Part shown: in pieces, positions 25,165 through 34,298 of the stretch
How positions within the stretch are numbered: the first letter of the stretch is position 1
Layout: each line of letters begins with the position of its first letter
Assembly: GCF_007676755.1 (NCBI RefSeq)
Contig: NZ_VEBK01000008.1
Location: 119,400 to 183,399 of the forward strand
From: Bacillus sp. FJAT-22090
GTDB lineage: Bacteria > Bacillota > Bacilli > Bacillales_A > Planococcaceae
DNA length: 64,000 bases
Reading direction: 5' to 3'
Program-made: the position numbers and the translations under genes
The notes under the pieces: model-generated
The model's input: only the letters and a program-made list of their open reading frames with translations
Told to the model about the DNA's origin: nothing
Databases searched by the model: none

Positions 25165-25683
25165 AGGGATAGTGTGTCCTAAGGAAGTGTCCGCTTGGAT
25201 TTCCGCTGCAGGACGGACGCTTTCCATGGGGTGAGTGATGAGCCTTCACCGCCCGCTTTGGCATTCGATGTGAAGTCTCATCTTACTCACTTGATCCCAC
25301 TGGAGTCGCCGCCCTTTTCGTTCCAATCCCTCAAAAAAGATGCTTTTATCTGTATTTATTAGCCATTAAAAGTGAGGAAATGGCTTAGCGAGACCAAATA
25401 GCTCGTGAAAGCAACCAATTCAACGGGAAACGCAACCAGTTTGAGCTTGAAAGCAACCAAATTGACAACGAGTGCAACCAATTCTCCACGCAAAGGCTAG
25501 CAGACACTAATTGCCAGGCACTTTACTTGAAGTCTCCACTTAATTTACATGGATTAGAACGCACATTAAAATTTGCGCAACATATCAGAAGTTACTCGCA
25601 ACTTTCAAGACCAGCTTCGCAATATTTTGATAGGATGAAACTTTTACGTTTGGATGGCAACAAATTTACGACACATAGTCCCT
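25165..25683 (+). mobile_element. Dispersed MITE-like element, copy 1 (about 519 bp)
   Basis: The element is bounded by imperfect inverted ends AGGGATAGTGTGT (25165-25177) and ACACATAGTCCCT (25671-25683). It carries a GC-rich module near 25189-25320 and an invariant stretch TTTATCTGTATTTATTAGCC. A block of 21-bp tandem repeats and a distal region complete it. Related copies lie at 43701-44201 and, inverted, 51246-51816. It encodes no transposase. Movement in trans by an unknown enzyme is inferred. Confidence 0.7.
25389..25493 (+). repeat. Five 21-bp tandem repeats inside the element
   Basis: Units share GCAACCA(A/G) at a 21-base period. In one frame they read as heptads RDQIARE, SNQFNGK, RNQFELE, SNQIDNE, CNQFSTQ. 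The preceding ATG GCT is followed by in-frame TAG in all three element copies, and no ribosome site is present. Translation is therefore doubtful and the periodicity may act at the DNA or RNA level. Confidence 0.7.
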
Positions 25684-26234
25684 ATCATGTCGGAAGATTA
25701 TAATCGGTTTTCTCCCAATAAACTTGCTATGTAAGGAATTAGTTGCTTTCAACTGCGATTTGGTTACCATTAGCAATTTTCTGATAACAGACATTACTTA
25801 ACTGCATTTTTTCGAAAATCAGTGTTGAGGAAGCAAGCCGTTTTCTATTGGTTTTCGTAGTAGGCGGCGACTCCTGCCGAATGAGTGGGCAAATGAGACA
25901 GCCAAACGACGCCTAAGCGGCGGGGGTGGCTCATCGCTCACCCGGCGGAAAGCGTCCGACTGCTACGAAAATCATAGCGGTCACTCTAAGACGCAGTATT
26001 TCTATAACAGGGCATCGGACATTAATCTTTATTTAGGGAAATGGAAGGCCGTGTTTAAATAGATTCATTTATGGCGTCCTTTTCCAAAGATTCTTTGTTA
26101 TGGACGAGATATACGAAGAATAGTTTCAATTATGCGTGACAAGAAATATAGGTGTAAATTAGCGTTATTGAAAGAATTTGGTATATAATGTATGATAGTT
26201 TTTATGGACAAAAATACATAAGCAGGTGGGGTAA
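25684..26234. other. Gene-free stretch between element copy 1 and the GGDEF gene
   Basis: This 551-base stretch has no credible coding region. It contains the 120-bp inverted-end repeat at 25852-25971 and AT-rich sequence leading to the GGDEF gene. A TATAAT at about 26180 is near the expected distance but has no good -35 partner. Confidence 0.5.
25852..25971 (-). repeat. 120-bp repeat with inverted ends (solo copy of the GC-rich module)
   Basis: The ends TTTTCGTAG (25852-25860) and CTACGAAAA (25963-25971) are perfect inverses and the match extends inward imperfectly. On the minus strand it reads CGGACGCTTTCCGCCGG, GTGAGCGATGAGCC and GGAGTCGCCGCC. The same blocks occur within the left part of the 0.5-kb elements. 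It appears to be a widespread Bacillales-type intergenic repeat. Confidence 0.65.
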
Positions 26235-26873
26235 ATGCACTACCATGGAAGGATATCGTCAATTGGAGTAGTTTTATTGTTTAACTTACTTCGTTATTTT
26301 TATTATCATCTATATTTAGCATTGCCTTTTAAATGGACTTTTTTCATTTTGACGGGCATCTTTTTGGTTATTGCTTGGTGGTGTGGAAAGCAATTTGATA
26401 AAGTAAAATACTTGTCTGAAAAAGATCCATTAACAGGTACCTATAATCGTAGGAAGGTAGAGCAGTCTTTCCATAAAGCTGCTAAAATATGTGAACAAAA
26501 AAATCAATCTTTAGGGGTTATTATGTTGGATCTTAATAATTTTAAAGAAGTAAATGATCAATACGGTCATCAAAAAGGTGATGAATTACTCATTCAAACT
26601 GCATCCACATTAAATAAATTTGTCATGAAAAATGATGTAGTTGCAAGATGGGGCGGAGACGAATTTATCATTCTAGTTTCCAATGTACAAGAAAACTTTG
26701 CTACCAATTATGTACAGAAACTTCAAAGAGAGCTTTCAGAGTATAGTTCTATGACTTTTTCAAACGTTAGTGCTTCCATTGGATATGCCATTTATCCTCA
26801 ACAAGGAAACAGTTTTCAAAAGTTAATAAAAGAAGCTGATGCAAAAATGTATAAAGAAAAAAGGGACAAGTAG
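26235..26873 (+). CDS. Membrane-bound diguanylate cyclase (GGDEF)
   Basis: This 212-residue protein has two N-terminal membrane segments (about 8-28 and 33-50) followed by one GGDEF domain (about 55-212). The active site is RWGGDEF with the upstream DPLTGTYNRR start and the LDLNNFKEVNDQYGH metal/substrate region intact, so it should make c-di-GMP. No RxxD inhibitory site is obvious before GGDEF. It is a single gene with an AGGTGGGG ribosome site and a strong terminator. Confidence 0.88.
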   Translation: MHYHGRISSIGVVLLFNLLRYFYYHLYLALPFKWTFFILTGIFLVIAWWCGKQFDKVKYLSEKDPLTGTYNRRKVEQSFHKAAKICEQKNQSLGVIMLDLNNFKEVNDQYGHQKGDELLIQTASTLNKFVMKNDVVARWGGDEFIILVSNVQENFATNYVQKLQRELSEYSSMTFSNVSASIGYAIYPQQGNSFQKLIKEADAKMYKEKRDK

Positions 26874-26893
26874 GCTGTTACTTGTCCCTTTTT
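26861..26893 (+). terminator. Intrinsic terminator after the GGDEF gene
   Basis: The perfect 12-bp stem AAGGGACAAGTA/TACTTGTCCCTT, overlapping the stop codon, is followed by T's. Confidence 0.85.
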
Positions 26894-26923
26894 ATAGCTA
26901 TCACTTGTGAATCCCTTATTTCA

Positions 26924-26952
26924 TTGACACTACGTCACTTAAAACATATCAT
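26924..26952 (+). promoter_or_regulatory. Sigma-A promoter of the kynurenine operon
   Basis: A perfect TTGACA (26924-26929) and TATCAT (26947-26952) are separated by 17 bases, 52 bases before the kynU start. No obvious operator palindrome is seen between them and the gene. Confidence 0.75.
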
Positions 26953-27004
26953 TAATTTAACTAGATGGAATATTTAGACTAATCTTCAGGCGGGGTGTTA
27001 AGAG

Positions 27005-28282
27005 ATGGAGCGAAATAAATCGTTAGAGTATGCAAAAAAACTTGATGAACAAGATAGTTTACAAGGCTATCGTGATGAGTTTTATTTGCAGCGTGATGTT
27101 GTTTATATGGATGGGAATTCTTTAGGGTTATTGTCTAAAAGAGCAGAGAAATCATTATTAGCAATGCTTGAATCTTGGAAGACATTGGGGATAGATGGAT
27201 GGACACAAGGAGAGAATCCGTGGTTTTATTTTTCAGAGAAGTTAGGGGGAATGTGTGCCCCGCTTGTTGGTGCGTCAACAGAAGAAGTGATGATAACGGG
27301 TTCCACGACTTCGAATCTCCATCAATTGATCGCCAGTTTCTATCAACCGAAGGATAATCGTACAAAAATTTTAGCGGATGAGTTGAATTTCCCTTCTGAT
27401 TTGTATGCAATTAGCAGCCAGCTTTCTTTGCACGGGTATAATCCCCAGGAGCATATGAAGTTGGTAAAGAGTCGAGATGGTTATACATTAAGTGAAGTAG
27501 ATATTATTGAAGCAATGACAGATGATGTGGCTCTTATTGTTTTACCAGCTGTTTTGTATCGAAGTGGGCAAATTCTGGATATGAAATTACTAACAACTGC
27601 TGCGCATGAAAGAAATATTCCAATAGGCTTTGACTTATGTCATTCCATAGGCTCCATCACACATCAGTTAAGTGACTGGAATGTGGACTTTGCTTTTTGG
27701 TGTAATTATAAGCATTTAAATGGGGGGCCAGGCGCTGTTGGGGGATTGTATATAAATCGAAAGTATTTCGGACAAAAACCAGGTCTTGCGGGTTGGTTTG
27801 GTTCTGATAAAGAAAAACAGTTCGATTTAGAAGTTAATATGACACCTGCAATGAATGCAGGTGCTTATCAAATTGGAACTCCTAGTATTTTAAGTGCAGC
27901 ACCATTACATGGATCATTAGAAATGTTTGCGGAAGCAGGTATTGCTACCGTGCGCGAGAAATCATTAAAACTAACTGATTATATGATGTTCTTAATAGAA
28001 GAAGAGTTGGAGGATTATAAATTTACAATTGCCAATCCGAAAGAACAAAATCGCCGTGGAGGTCATGTATTTTTGGTGCATGAAGAAGCAGCTCGTATTT
28101 GCAAAGCGCTAAAGGAGGAAGGAGTCATTCCAGACTTCCGTTCGCCAAATGGTATTCGTTTAGCCCCCGTTGCATTATATAATTCTTTTGAAGATGTATG
28201 GCAAACAGTGCAAATTTTAAAGAAGATTATGAAAGAGGAACTATATAATAAATACGAAAACAAGCGGGATGTTGTTGCTTAA
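27005..28282 (+). CDS. kynU: Kynureninase
   Basis: This 425-residue PLP enzyme cleaves kynurenine to anthranilate and alanine. The family pattern is visible in YMDGNSLG (about residue 38), [10 protein letters not shown] (about 99) and the PLP-lysine motif [10 protein letters not shown] (about 237). The length is normal for bacterial KynU. It is the first gene of kynU-kynA-transporter-kynB, 12 bases before kynA, behind a consensus sigma-A promoter. The start is ATG 27005 with a GGCGGGGTG ribosome site. Confidence 0.94.
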   Translation: MERNKSLEYAKKLDEQDSLQGYRDEFYLQRDVVYMDGNSLGLLSKRAEKSLLAMLESWKTLGIDGWTQGENPWFYFSEKLGGMCAPLVGASTEEVMITGSTTSNLHQLIASFYQPKDNRTKILADELNFPSDLYAISSQLSLHGYNPQEHMKLVKSRDGYTLSEVDIIEAMTDDVALIVLPAVLYRSGQILDMKLLTTAAHERNIPIGFDLCHSIGSITHQLSDWNVDFAFWCNYKHLNGGPGAVGGLYINRKYFGQKPGLAGWFGSDKEKQFDLEVNMTPAMNAGAYQIGTPSILSAAPLHGSLEMFAEAGIATVREKSLKLTDYMMFLIEEELEDYKFTIANPKEQNRRGGHVFLVHEEAARICKALKEEGVIPDFRSPNGIRLAPVALYNSFEDVWQTVQILKKIMKEELYNKYENKRDVVA

Positions 28283-28294
28283 TAGGAGGATTAG

Positions 28295-29149
28295 ATGGAA
28301 GAGAATCGTACGAATCTAGATGAGAAGCAAAAAAGTGAAAAAGGAATATACACAGACTTTCGTAATGATATGACATACGGTGAGTATTTGCAGTTAGATA
28401 GTATTTTATCTAGTCAAAAAAGATTATCAGGTCATCATGATGAGATGTTGTTTATCATCATTCATCAAGTAAGTGAGCTTTGGATGAAGTTAATTTTACA
28501 TGAGTTAACTAGTGCTATTCAAGCGATCCAGGAAGATAAGATGCAGGCCGCTTTTAAAATGCTAGCACGTGTCACGAAAATTCAAACACAGATTATTCAA
28601 GCTTGGGATGTACTTTCGACATTAACCCCTGCTGAGTATTTAGAGTTTCGTGATAAACTCGGAAAAGCATCTGGGTTTCAATCATACCAGTACCGACAAA
28701 TTGAGTTTGCGCTCGGCTATAAAACAAAACATATTTTAAAGATTTACGAAAAAGATACCGTCTTACATGAACAGTTGGATAAAGCGTTTCATGCACCAAG
28801 CATTTACGACGTCTCCATCCAAGCACTGGAAAAAGCAGGATTCCATATCAATCCATCCGTCGTTAATCGAAACTTTTCTGTCACGTACGAGGGAGACGAA
28901 ACAGTTGCGAACGCTTGGAAAGAAGTATATCGAAACGTAGACAAATATTGGAACTTGTATCAGCTTGCAGAAAAATTAGTCGATGTGGAAGATTGGCTAC
29001 AACAGTGGCGCTTCCGTCATATGAAAACTGTTGAGCGTATTATTGGTTTTAAAACTGGTACAGGTGGTTCATCCGGTGTGAATTATTTACGAAAAGTGCT
29101 AGATCATCGATTTTTCCCAGAGTTGTGGGATTTGAGAACGAGCCTTTAA
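28295..29149 (+). CDS. kynA: Tryptophan 2,3-dioxygenase
   Basis: This 284-residue heme enzyme opens the indole ring of L-tryptophan to N-formylkynurenine. Recognisable blocks are [19 protein letters not shown] (about 48-66, substrate pocket) and [20 protein letters not shown] (about 241-260), whose His is the proximal heme ligand. A second substrate-binding region near the C-terminus is GVNYLRK. The length is typical. It lies in the kyn operon with a TAGGAGGATTAG ribosome site. Confidence 0.95.
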   Translation: MEENRTNLDEKQKSEKGIYTDFRNDMTYGEYLQLDSILSSQKRLSGHHDEMLFIIIHQVSELWMKLILHELTSAIQAIQEDKMQAAFKMLARVTKIQTQIIQAWDVLSTLTPAEYLEFRDKLGKASGFQSYQYRQIEFALGYKTKHILKIYEKDTVLHEQLDKAFHAPSIYDVSIQALEKAGFHINPSVVNRNFSVTYEGDETVANAWKEVYRNVDKYWNLYQLAEKLVDVEDWLQQWRFRHMKTVERIIGFKTGTGGSSGVNYLRKVLDHRFFPELWDLRTSL

Positions 29150-29167
29150 GAAGAAAGAAGGAAGTAT

Positions 29168-30520
29168 ATGAATTCAAATAGAGGACAATGGTCAACAAAA
29201 CTAGGCTTTATTCTATCTTCAGCAGGGGCTGCGATAGGCTTAGGAGCTATTTGGAAACTGCCATATGTCACTGGTCAAAGTGGTGGAGGAGCATTCTTTT
29301 TAATCTTTGTCTGTTTAACGCTATTAATTGGACTACCGATGCTAATCTCCGAGTTTATCATCGGACGAGGATCTGGAGAAGAAGCGATCACTGCTTATAA
29401 AAAATTAGTGCCCAAAAGTGCATGGGTATGGATTGGACGACTTGGTGTAGTTGGTTGCTTTCTCTTATTATCTTTCTATAGTGTAGTAGGGGGCTGGATT
29501 TTAGTATATAGTGGCATGTCTGTGGTTGGAAATGTTATTACAGACGGAACAAGTTCAGAAGCGTTGTTTGGCACTATCATTGGCACTCCTTGGATTACGA
29601 TAATCGGATTGTTGATATTTACGTTACTAAACATTTTGATTATTTCCTCTGGTATCCAAAATGGGATTGAAAAAGCTAATAAATTTATGATGCCATTATT
29701 ATTCATTTTTTTCCTTATACTCGTTATTCGCTCGTTGACGATTGATGGTGCAATGGAAGGTGTGAAATTCTTTCTGTCGCCAGATTTTTCGAAAACCACT
29801 GGTGAATCGATTCTATATGCACTAGGGCAATCTTTTTTTGCATTAGCGGTTGGATTTTCCTGTATGGTCACTTATAGCTCTTATTTAAAGAAAGATGTGA
29901 GCTTACCCTATTCAGCAGGTTCAGTTGTACTGATGAATATTTTTGTATCCCTCCTTGCAGGTTTAGCGATTTTCCCCGTCGTCTTTGCATTTGGATTTGA
30001 GCCTACGGAAGGTCCTGGCTTATTATTTATCATACTACCAGCTGTATTTGGCCAAATGCCATTTGGGGAATTATTTTTATCCTTATTTTTAATTCTATTT
30101 TTATTTGCTACATTGACTTCATCCTTTAGTATGTATGAAATAATTGTTGCAGCAATTCTAGAGAAATGGAAGAATAGACGTAAAATGATTACGTGGATAA
30201 TAGGGGGGATAATTTTCGTTGCATCTATCCCATCCGCATTATCATCCAGTATTCTTCAAAATGTTACGATTTTTGGAAAAAGTGTATTTGACGCAACTGA
30301 TTTTCTTGTAAGTAATATGATGCTTCCTCTTGGAAATCTCCTCATTGCTATTTTCATCGTTCATAAAATGAACAAAGTATTGGTGCAGGAGGAGTTTATA
30401 TTAAGCAGTGCGTTAAATCCATTATTTTATACGTCTTGGCGCTTTTTAATGACGTGGATTGTACCTGTTGTAATCGTAATTGTATTAGTTTATTCACTTC
30501 TACCTATTTTAGGAGGATGA
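29168..30520 (+). CDS. Sodium:neurotransmitter symporter (NSS/LeuT) family transporter, probable tryptophan uptake
   Basis: This 450-residue protein has about 11 membrane segments and the LeuT-type sodium/substrate site in helix 1 (GLGAIWKLPYVTGQSGGGAF). It is embedded between kynA and kynB, with 18- and 2-base gaps. NSS homologues include tryptophan carriers such as TnaT. The context makes tryptophan, or kynurenine-pathway substrate, uptake the most likely role. Substrate specificity is inferred from position only. Confidence 0.87.
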   Translation: MNSNRGQWSTKLGFILSSAGAAIGLGAIWKLPYVTGQSGGGAFFLIFVCLTLLIGLPMLISEFIIGRGSGEEAITAYKKLVPKSAWVWIGRLGVVGCFLLLSFYSVVGGWILVYSGMSVVGNVITDGTSSEALFGTIIGTPWITIIGLLIFTLLNILIISSGIQNGIEKANKFMMPLLFIFFLILVIRSLTIDGAMEGVKFFLSPDFSKTTGESILYALGQSFFALAVGFSCMVTYSSYLKKDVSLPYSAGSVVLMNIFVSLLAGLAIFPVVFAFGFEPTEGPGLLFIILPAVFGQMPFGELFLSLFLILFLFATLTSSFSMYEIIVAAILEKWKNRRKMITWIIGGIIFVASIPSALSSSILQNVTIFGKSVFDATDFLVSNMMLPLGNLLIAIFIVHKMNKVLVQEEFILSSALNPLFYTSWRFLMTWIVPVVIVIVLVYSLLPILGG

Positions 30521-30522
30521 CA

Positions 30523-31149
30523 ATGGAGAAACGATGGATAGATATTTCACAACCTTTTACAAATAATATCGGAACCTGGCCAGGTGATACCCCTTTTCAA
30601 TTTGAACTCGCATATTCGAAAAAGCAGACCGGTTCTGTCAATATTGGTCGTTTTACTACAAGTATGCATACAGGGACTCATGCCGATGCGCCATTTCATT
30701 TCGACGATGATGCACCGACGATTGAACAACTTGACGTCAATATTTATATAGGTACTGCTAAGGTGGTAGATGTCACAGGATTGAAGTCCATCGGAAGAGA
30801 AGAATTACAGGCGTTTGAACTAGATGGAGTGGAGCGTCTACTTTTAAAAACGACTAATATAGTTAACGTAGAACGGTTTCCAAAACAAGTTCCTGAATTT
30901 AAAGAGGATATAGGTGCTTTTTTACAGGAAAAAGGGATTTTTTTAATCGGCGTCGATCAACCGTCTGTAGATGCTTTAGATAGTAAAGAAATGTCCGCAC
31001 ACCATTCGCTTTATCAACATGGCGTGCATATTTTGGAAAACTTACTTTTACAAGACGTGATGCCGGGGGACTATGAATTGATTGCTTTACCATTAAAGAT
31101 TCAAGGTGCAGATGGTAGTCCGGTTCGAGCGGTTCTGCGTGCAATGTAA
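30523..31149 (+). CDS. kynB: Kynurenine formamidase
   Basis: This 208-residue metal-dependent cyclase-like hydrolase converts N-formylkynurenine to kynurenine. The metal motif HTGTHADAPFHF (about 48-59) and the DQPSVD segment (about 145) are typical of KynB. ATG 30523 follows AGGAGGATGACA, two bases after the transporter stop; a longer upstream frame overlaps the transporter and is not credible. It completes tryptophan to anthranilate conversion with kynA and kynU. Confidence 0.93.
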   Translation: MEKRWIDISQPFTNNIGTWPGDTPFQFELAYSKKQTGSVNIGRFTTSMHTGTHADAPFHFDDDAPTIEQLDVNIYIGTAKVVDVTGLKSIGREELQAFELDGVERLLLKTTNIVNVERFPKQVPEFKEDIGAFLQEKGIFLIGVDQPSVDALDSKEMSAHHSLYQHGVHILENLLLQDVMPGDYELIALPLKIQGADGSPVRAVLRAM

Positions 31150-31156
31150 GAAACAG

Positions 31157-31200
31157 GAAAAGCTTTTATTAGCGATGTTAGCTAGTGAAAGCTTTTTCTT
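31157..31200 (+). terminator. Intrinsic terminator of the kyn operon
   Basis: GAAAAGCTTTT and AGC pair imperfectly with GCT and GAAAGCTTTTTC around a GATGTTA loop, and the 3' arm ends in T's. It lies just after kynB. Confidence 0.6.
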
Positions 31201-31410
31201 TATAGACAGACAACCTCTATAAAATGACCAACTCTTTAAAATAATCGGTTATGATATTGCGTAAGTTTGTCCAAAGTACTAAATTTGACGAAACTGTAAA
31301 CTGCTGAGGATTTCCAAGTGAATAGTGAGTTAAATCATACCTGTTGTTTTCAATAACGTTTATACTAGAGGTAGTGAGTGACACCGGACTTAGGACAGGG
31401 AGTGAACATT

Positions 31411-32796
31411 TTGAAAAAAATCGTTGTAATAGGCGGAGGGATTACTGGACTTTCCACCATGCATTATTTGCAAAAACATAAAATGGATCAGGCATTGGAT
31501 ATTGAGCTGACTTTAGTGGAATCCAATGATTATTTAGGTGGAAAAATTCACTCAGTGCATAACTCATCGTTTATTATGGAGACAGGGGCAGATTCCATTG
31601 TTGCGCGAAATGGTGGAGTAATGCCTTTAGTAGAAGAGTTAAACTTACAAGACGAGCTCGTTTATAATGCAACGGGTATTTCTTACATTTATACAAATAA
31701 TGAGCTACACGCGATTCCTTTAGATACAATATTTGGCATACCAACTAGTGAGGATTCATTGAAAAGCAGCACATTAGTTTCAGAGGAAGGCAAAGAGGCT
31801 GCTTTGAAAGACTTTTATTTGCCAAACGAAAACTTTACAAAGGAAAGTTCGATTGGATCTTTTCTTGAGCATTTCTTAGGGAAAGAATTAGTTGAAAAAC
31901 AAATTGCACCTGTATTATCAGGTGTTTATTCAGGAGATTTAAATAAGCTTACGATGGCCTCGACATTGCCTTATTTGATTGATTATAAAGAGAAATACGG
32001 TAGTATTATTAAAGGGTTAGGGGCAAATAGAGAGCAGTTTCTAGCAGCTGCCAATAAAAAATTTATCTCTTTTAAAAATGGTCTCTCCACTTTGATAAAT
32101 CGCTTAGAAGAGAAGCTTGATGACTCTATCATTTTAAAAGGTATACACACAACAAAGGTTTCCCAAAAGGACGGGAGATATGAAATCTCTTTTTCCAACC
32201 ACGAGTCTTTGGAAGCTGATTATGTTGTCTTAACAACTCCCCACAATGTGGCACAATCTATAATGCAAAAAGAGGATTTGGACGCTGATTTTAATAAAAT
32301 GAAAAATTCATCGCTTATTAGCATTTATCTTGGTTTTGATATCCCAGATGATCAGCTTCCCGCCGAAGGTACCGGCTTTATCGTCTCCGAAAATAGTGAT
32401 GTGAAATGTAATGCATGTACGTGGACAAGTAGAAAATGGAAGCATACATCTGAAAACAGCCATTTGCTCGTTCGAATGTTTTATAAAAGCACCAATCCCG
32501 CATTCGAAGAGATGAAGTATATGAGCGAGCAAGAGTTGGTTGAAGTTGCTTTACAGGATATCGAAAAGAGTATGAACATAAATGGTGAGCCCCAAGTTGT
32601 CGAAGTGACCAAATGGAATGACTTAATGCCCAATTATCGCTTAGAACATGGACAAGCGGTTAAATCTTTACAGGAGAAGATGTCAGTTAAATTGCCTAAT
32701 GTGTTACTTGCAGGTTGTTCTTATTACGGAGTTGGTATTGGTGCTTGTATTAAAAATGGTAAAGAAACAGCGGAATTGATAATAGAAGGAATTTAA
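31411..32796 (+). CDS. hemY: Protoporphyrinogen/coproporphyrinogen III oxidase
   Basis: This 461-residue FAD enzyme of heme synthesis has the dinucleotide motif VVIGGGITGLST (4-15), a substrate/FAD segment TGADSIVARNGG and a C-terminal FAD-binding block (LLAGCSYYGVGIGACIKNGK). It starts at TTG 31411 after CAGGGAGTGA; a longer GTG frame (31378) lacks a good site. In Bacillales HemY makes coproporphyrin III in the CPD pathway. Here it is separate from hemEH and may be a paralogue or the main copy. Confidence 0.88.
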   Translation: MKKIVVIGGGITGLSTMHYLQKHKMDQALDIELTLVESNDYLGGKIHSVHNSSFIMETGADSIVARNGGVMPLVEELNLQDELVYNATGISYIYTNNELHAIPLDTIFGIPTSEDSLKSSTLVSEEGKEAALKDFYLPNENFTKESSIGSFLEHFLGKELVEKQIAPVLSGVYSGDLNKLTMASTLPYLIDYKEKYGSIIKGLGANREQFLAAANKKFISFKNGLSTLINRLEEKLDDSIILKGIHTTKVSQKDGRYEISFSNHESLEADYVVLTTPHNVAQSIMQKEDLDADFNKMKNSSLISIYLGFDIPDDQLPAEGTGFIVSENSDVKCNACTWTSRKWKHTSENSHLLVRMFYKSTNPAFEEMKYMSEQELVEVALQDIEKSMNINGEPQVVEVTKWNDLMPNYRLEHGQAVKSLQEKMSVKLPNVLLAGCSYYGVGIGACIKNGKETAELIIEGI

Positions 32797-32811
32797 TTTT
32801 ATATAACAAGG

Positions 32812-32843
32812 TAGGATCAAAATTCATTTTTGATCCTATTTTT
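32812..32843 (+). terminator. Intrinsic terminator after hemY
   Basis: The perfect 11-bp stem TAGGATCAAAA/TTTTGATCCTA with a 5-base loop is followed by a T-rich tract. Confidence 0.85.
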
Positions 32844-32930
32844 ATTGAAATAATGAAATTGTTCGTGTTTTGGTGAAATTTACAACTTTGTAATATGTGA
32901 TACGATGCGGTTGGGGGTGGTCAATTAATC

Positions 32931-33872
32931 GTGAAAGCAAGGACCCAGGATTATGGATTTAATGGATTGTCATTATTAAATAGACGTTTGCCAGATAAGC
33001 ATGGGATGAAGGAAATAATAAGTAATAAGATGCATTCAGCGGGAGCCAGAATTCGTGGAGAAGAGAAAGTAGATGAGATGTTTCAAAAGTATTCTTTTCC
33101 TTTTGAATATATTGTCCTGCATGACGTAGACTTAGAATCATATGGTAAATTTCAAATAGACACAGTTTTTTTGACGAAGTATTTTATAGTTATTTTAGAG
33201 AGTAAAAGTATTGGTGGAAAGCTTCGATTTAAGCAGCATCCTCTTCAACTGGAGTGAGAAAGTGATGAAAAGACAGATGTATTTGAAAGTCCAGAAGTTC
33301 AGATCGAGCGTAATATTTATTTGTTCGAAGAATGGTTACGTTTACGTGGAGTAAAGATTCCTATTTTTGGAGTGATTGTGTTAACGAATTCTAAAGTAAT
33401 GGTGGTTGAGTCTCCTGTTAAATATCCTGTTATTCTTCATAGCACAATTCCAGTCTTTCTTAAGAATATCGCCAGACAGAAGGTTCATATAGAGGTAGGA
33501 GAATTACAAGCATTAGCAGAAAAAATCAAGGAGAATCATCAACCGTTTTTTCCTTATCCAATGTGTGAAAGATGGGGGATAGATCCGAATGATCTGCTGA
33601 CAGGTGTGTTTTGTGGAAAATGTGGAGCTCGAGGAATGATTAAAAGAAAAAATGGTTGGAACTGTGTATGTTGTAGTTATTTTGATCGTTCTGCTCATAT
33701 AAATGCAATTCGAGAGTGGTTTGTTTTAATTGGAAAGAGCATAAATAATCGGCAGTGCCGTTACTTTTTAAAGTTGGAATCTCCCTATGTTGCTTCAAGA
33801 ATTCTTAGATCAATGAACTTGGATAGAGAGGGGACATCGAATAATACGCTCGTGTATAAGTGGAAATGGTAA
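32931..33872 (+). pseudogene. NERD-domain protein interrupted by one in-frame TGA
   Basis: One continuous frame runs from GTG 32931 to TAA 33870-33872 except for TGA at 33255-33257. The N-terminal half carries the NERD nuclease-like core (VLHDVDLESYGKFQIDTVFL, then ILESKSIGGKLRF). After the TGA the frame goes on E-S-D-E-K-T-D-V-F-E-S-P-E-V-Q-I-E-R, exactly as NERD proteins continue. The C-terminus holds a zinc ribbon CGKCG...CVCC (about 228-248). No frameshift is needed, so this is a recent nonsense mutation, a readthrough gene or a sequencing error. A short product may restart at TTG 33321. Confidence 0.8.
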
Positions 33873-33955
33873 ATCGCTCGATCTTTTCCGCGAATCGTTC
33901 GAACTCTCCCAACAATCGCTTCATCTTCTTAAAATATCGCTCCATCTCATATCTA
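33872..33955. repeat. Four 21-bp tandem repeats (ERF-type heptads on the minus strand)
   Basis: Units start at 33872, 33893, 33914 and 33935, each 21 bases and beginning (A/T)ATCG(C/T)T(C/T). On the minus strand they read as heptads related to MERYFKK, MKRLLGE, FERFAEK, IERFTIS. There is no clear ribosome site for that frame. The array touches the stop codon of the NERD pseudogene. Confidence 0.65.
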
Positions 33956-33992
33956 GTATGTCCTAATTTAGTGGTAGACAAATAAATAAAAG

Positions 33993-34034
33993 AAAACACA
34001 GTACGCAGAGTTTATCTGTGACTGTGTTTTTTAC
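33993..34034. terminator. Bidirectional terminator between the NERD gene and tatA
   Basis: AAAACACAGT (33993-34002) pairs perfectly with ACTGTGTTTT (34021-34030), with T's after and A's before, so it can serve leftward tatA and the rightward region. Confidence 0.75.
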
Positions 34035-34097
34035 TGGGAGTCGCTTTTAACCGGGGGAAGAGAAGAATATTCGACCCCAAAATAGCCGCTACATGTA

Positions 34098-34298
34098 TTA
34101 TTTTTTCTTTTTAACCTCTAAATCATCTTCTAATTTGAATTCATCTGTGACGTCATCCATTATTTCTTTGGTAGAAGTTTTGAATTCTTTTAAAGTTTGT
34201 CCGACGGCTCTACCTAATTGAGGTAGCTTACTTGGACCGAAAATGATCAAAGCTAAAGCTAATACGATTATTAAACCCGGTACACCGATATTTGGCAA
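34098..34298 (-). CDS. tatA: Twin-arginine translocase subunit TatA, paralogue 1
   Basis: This 66-residue TatA has a short N-terminal membrane helix (about 5-20), the [15 protein letters not shown] hinge and amphipathic helix (21-35), and a charged tail ending in KKKK. TatA forms the pore of the Tat pathway. No tatC is next to it. A second tatA lies 6.5 kb to the right (40782-40988) in the same orientation. The ATG at 34298 has a GGGAGGGAAATA ribosome site. Confidence 0.92.
   Translation of the reverse strand: MPNIGVPGLIIVLALALIIFGPSKLPQLGRAVGQTLKEFKTSTKEIMDDVTDEFKLEDDLEVKKKK

Noticed and set aside
32931..33872. Frameshift splitting of the NERD gene
   Set aside because: The two open parts are in the same frame, so a single nonsense codon explains the split.
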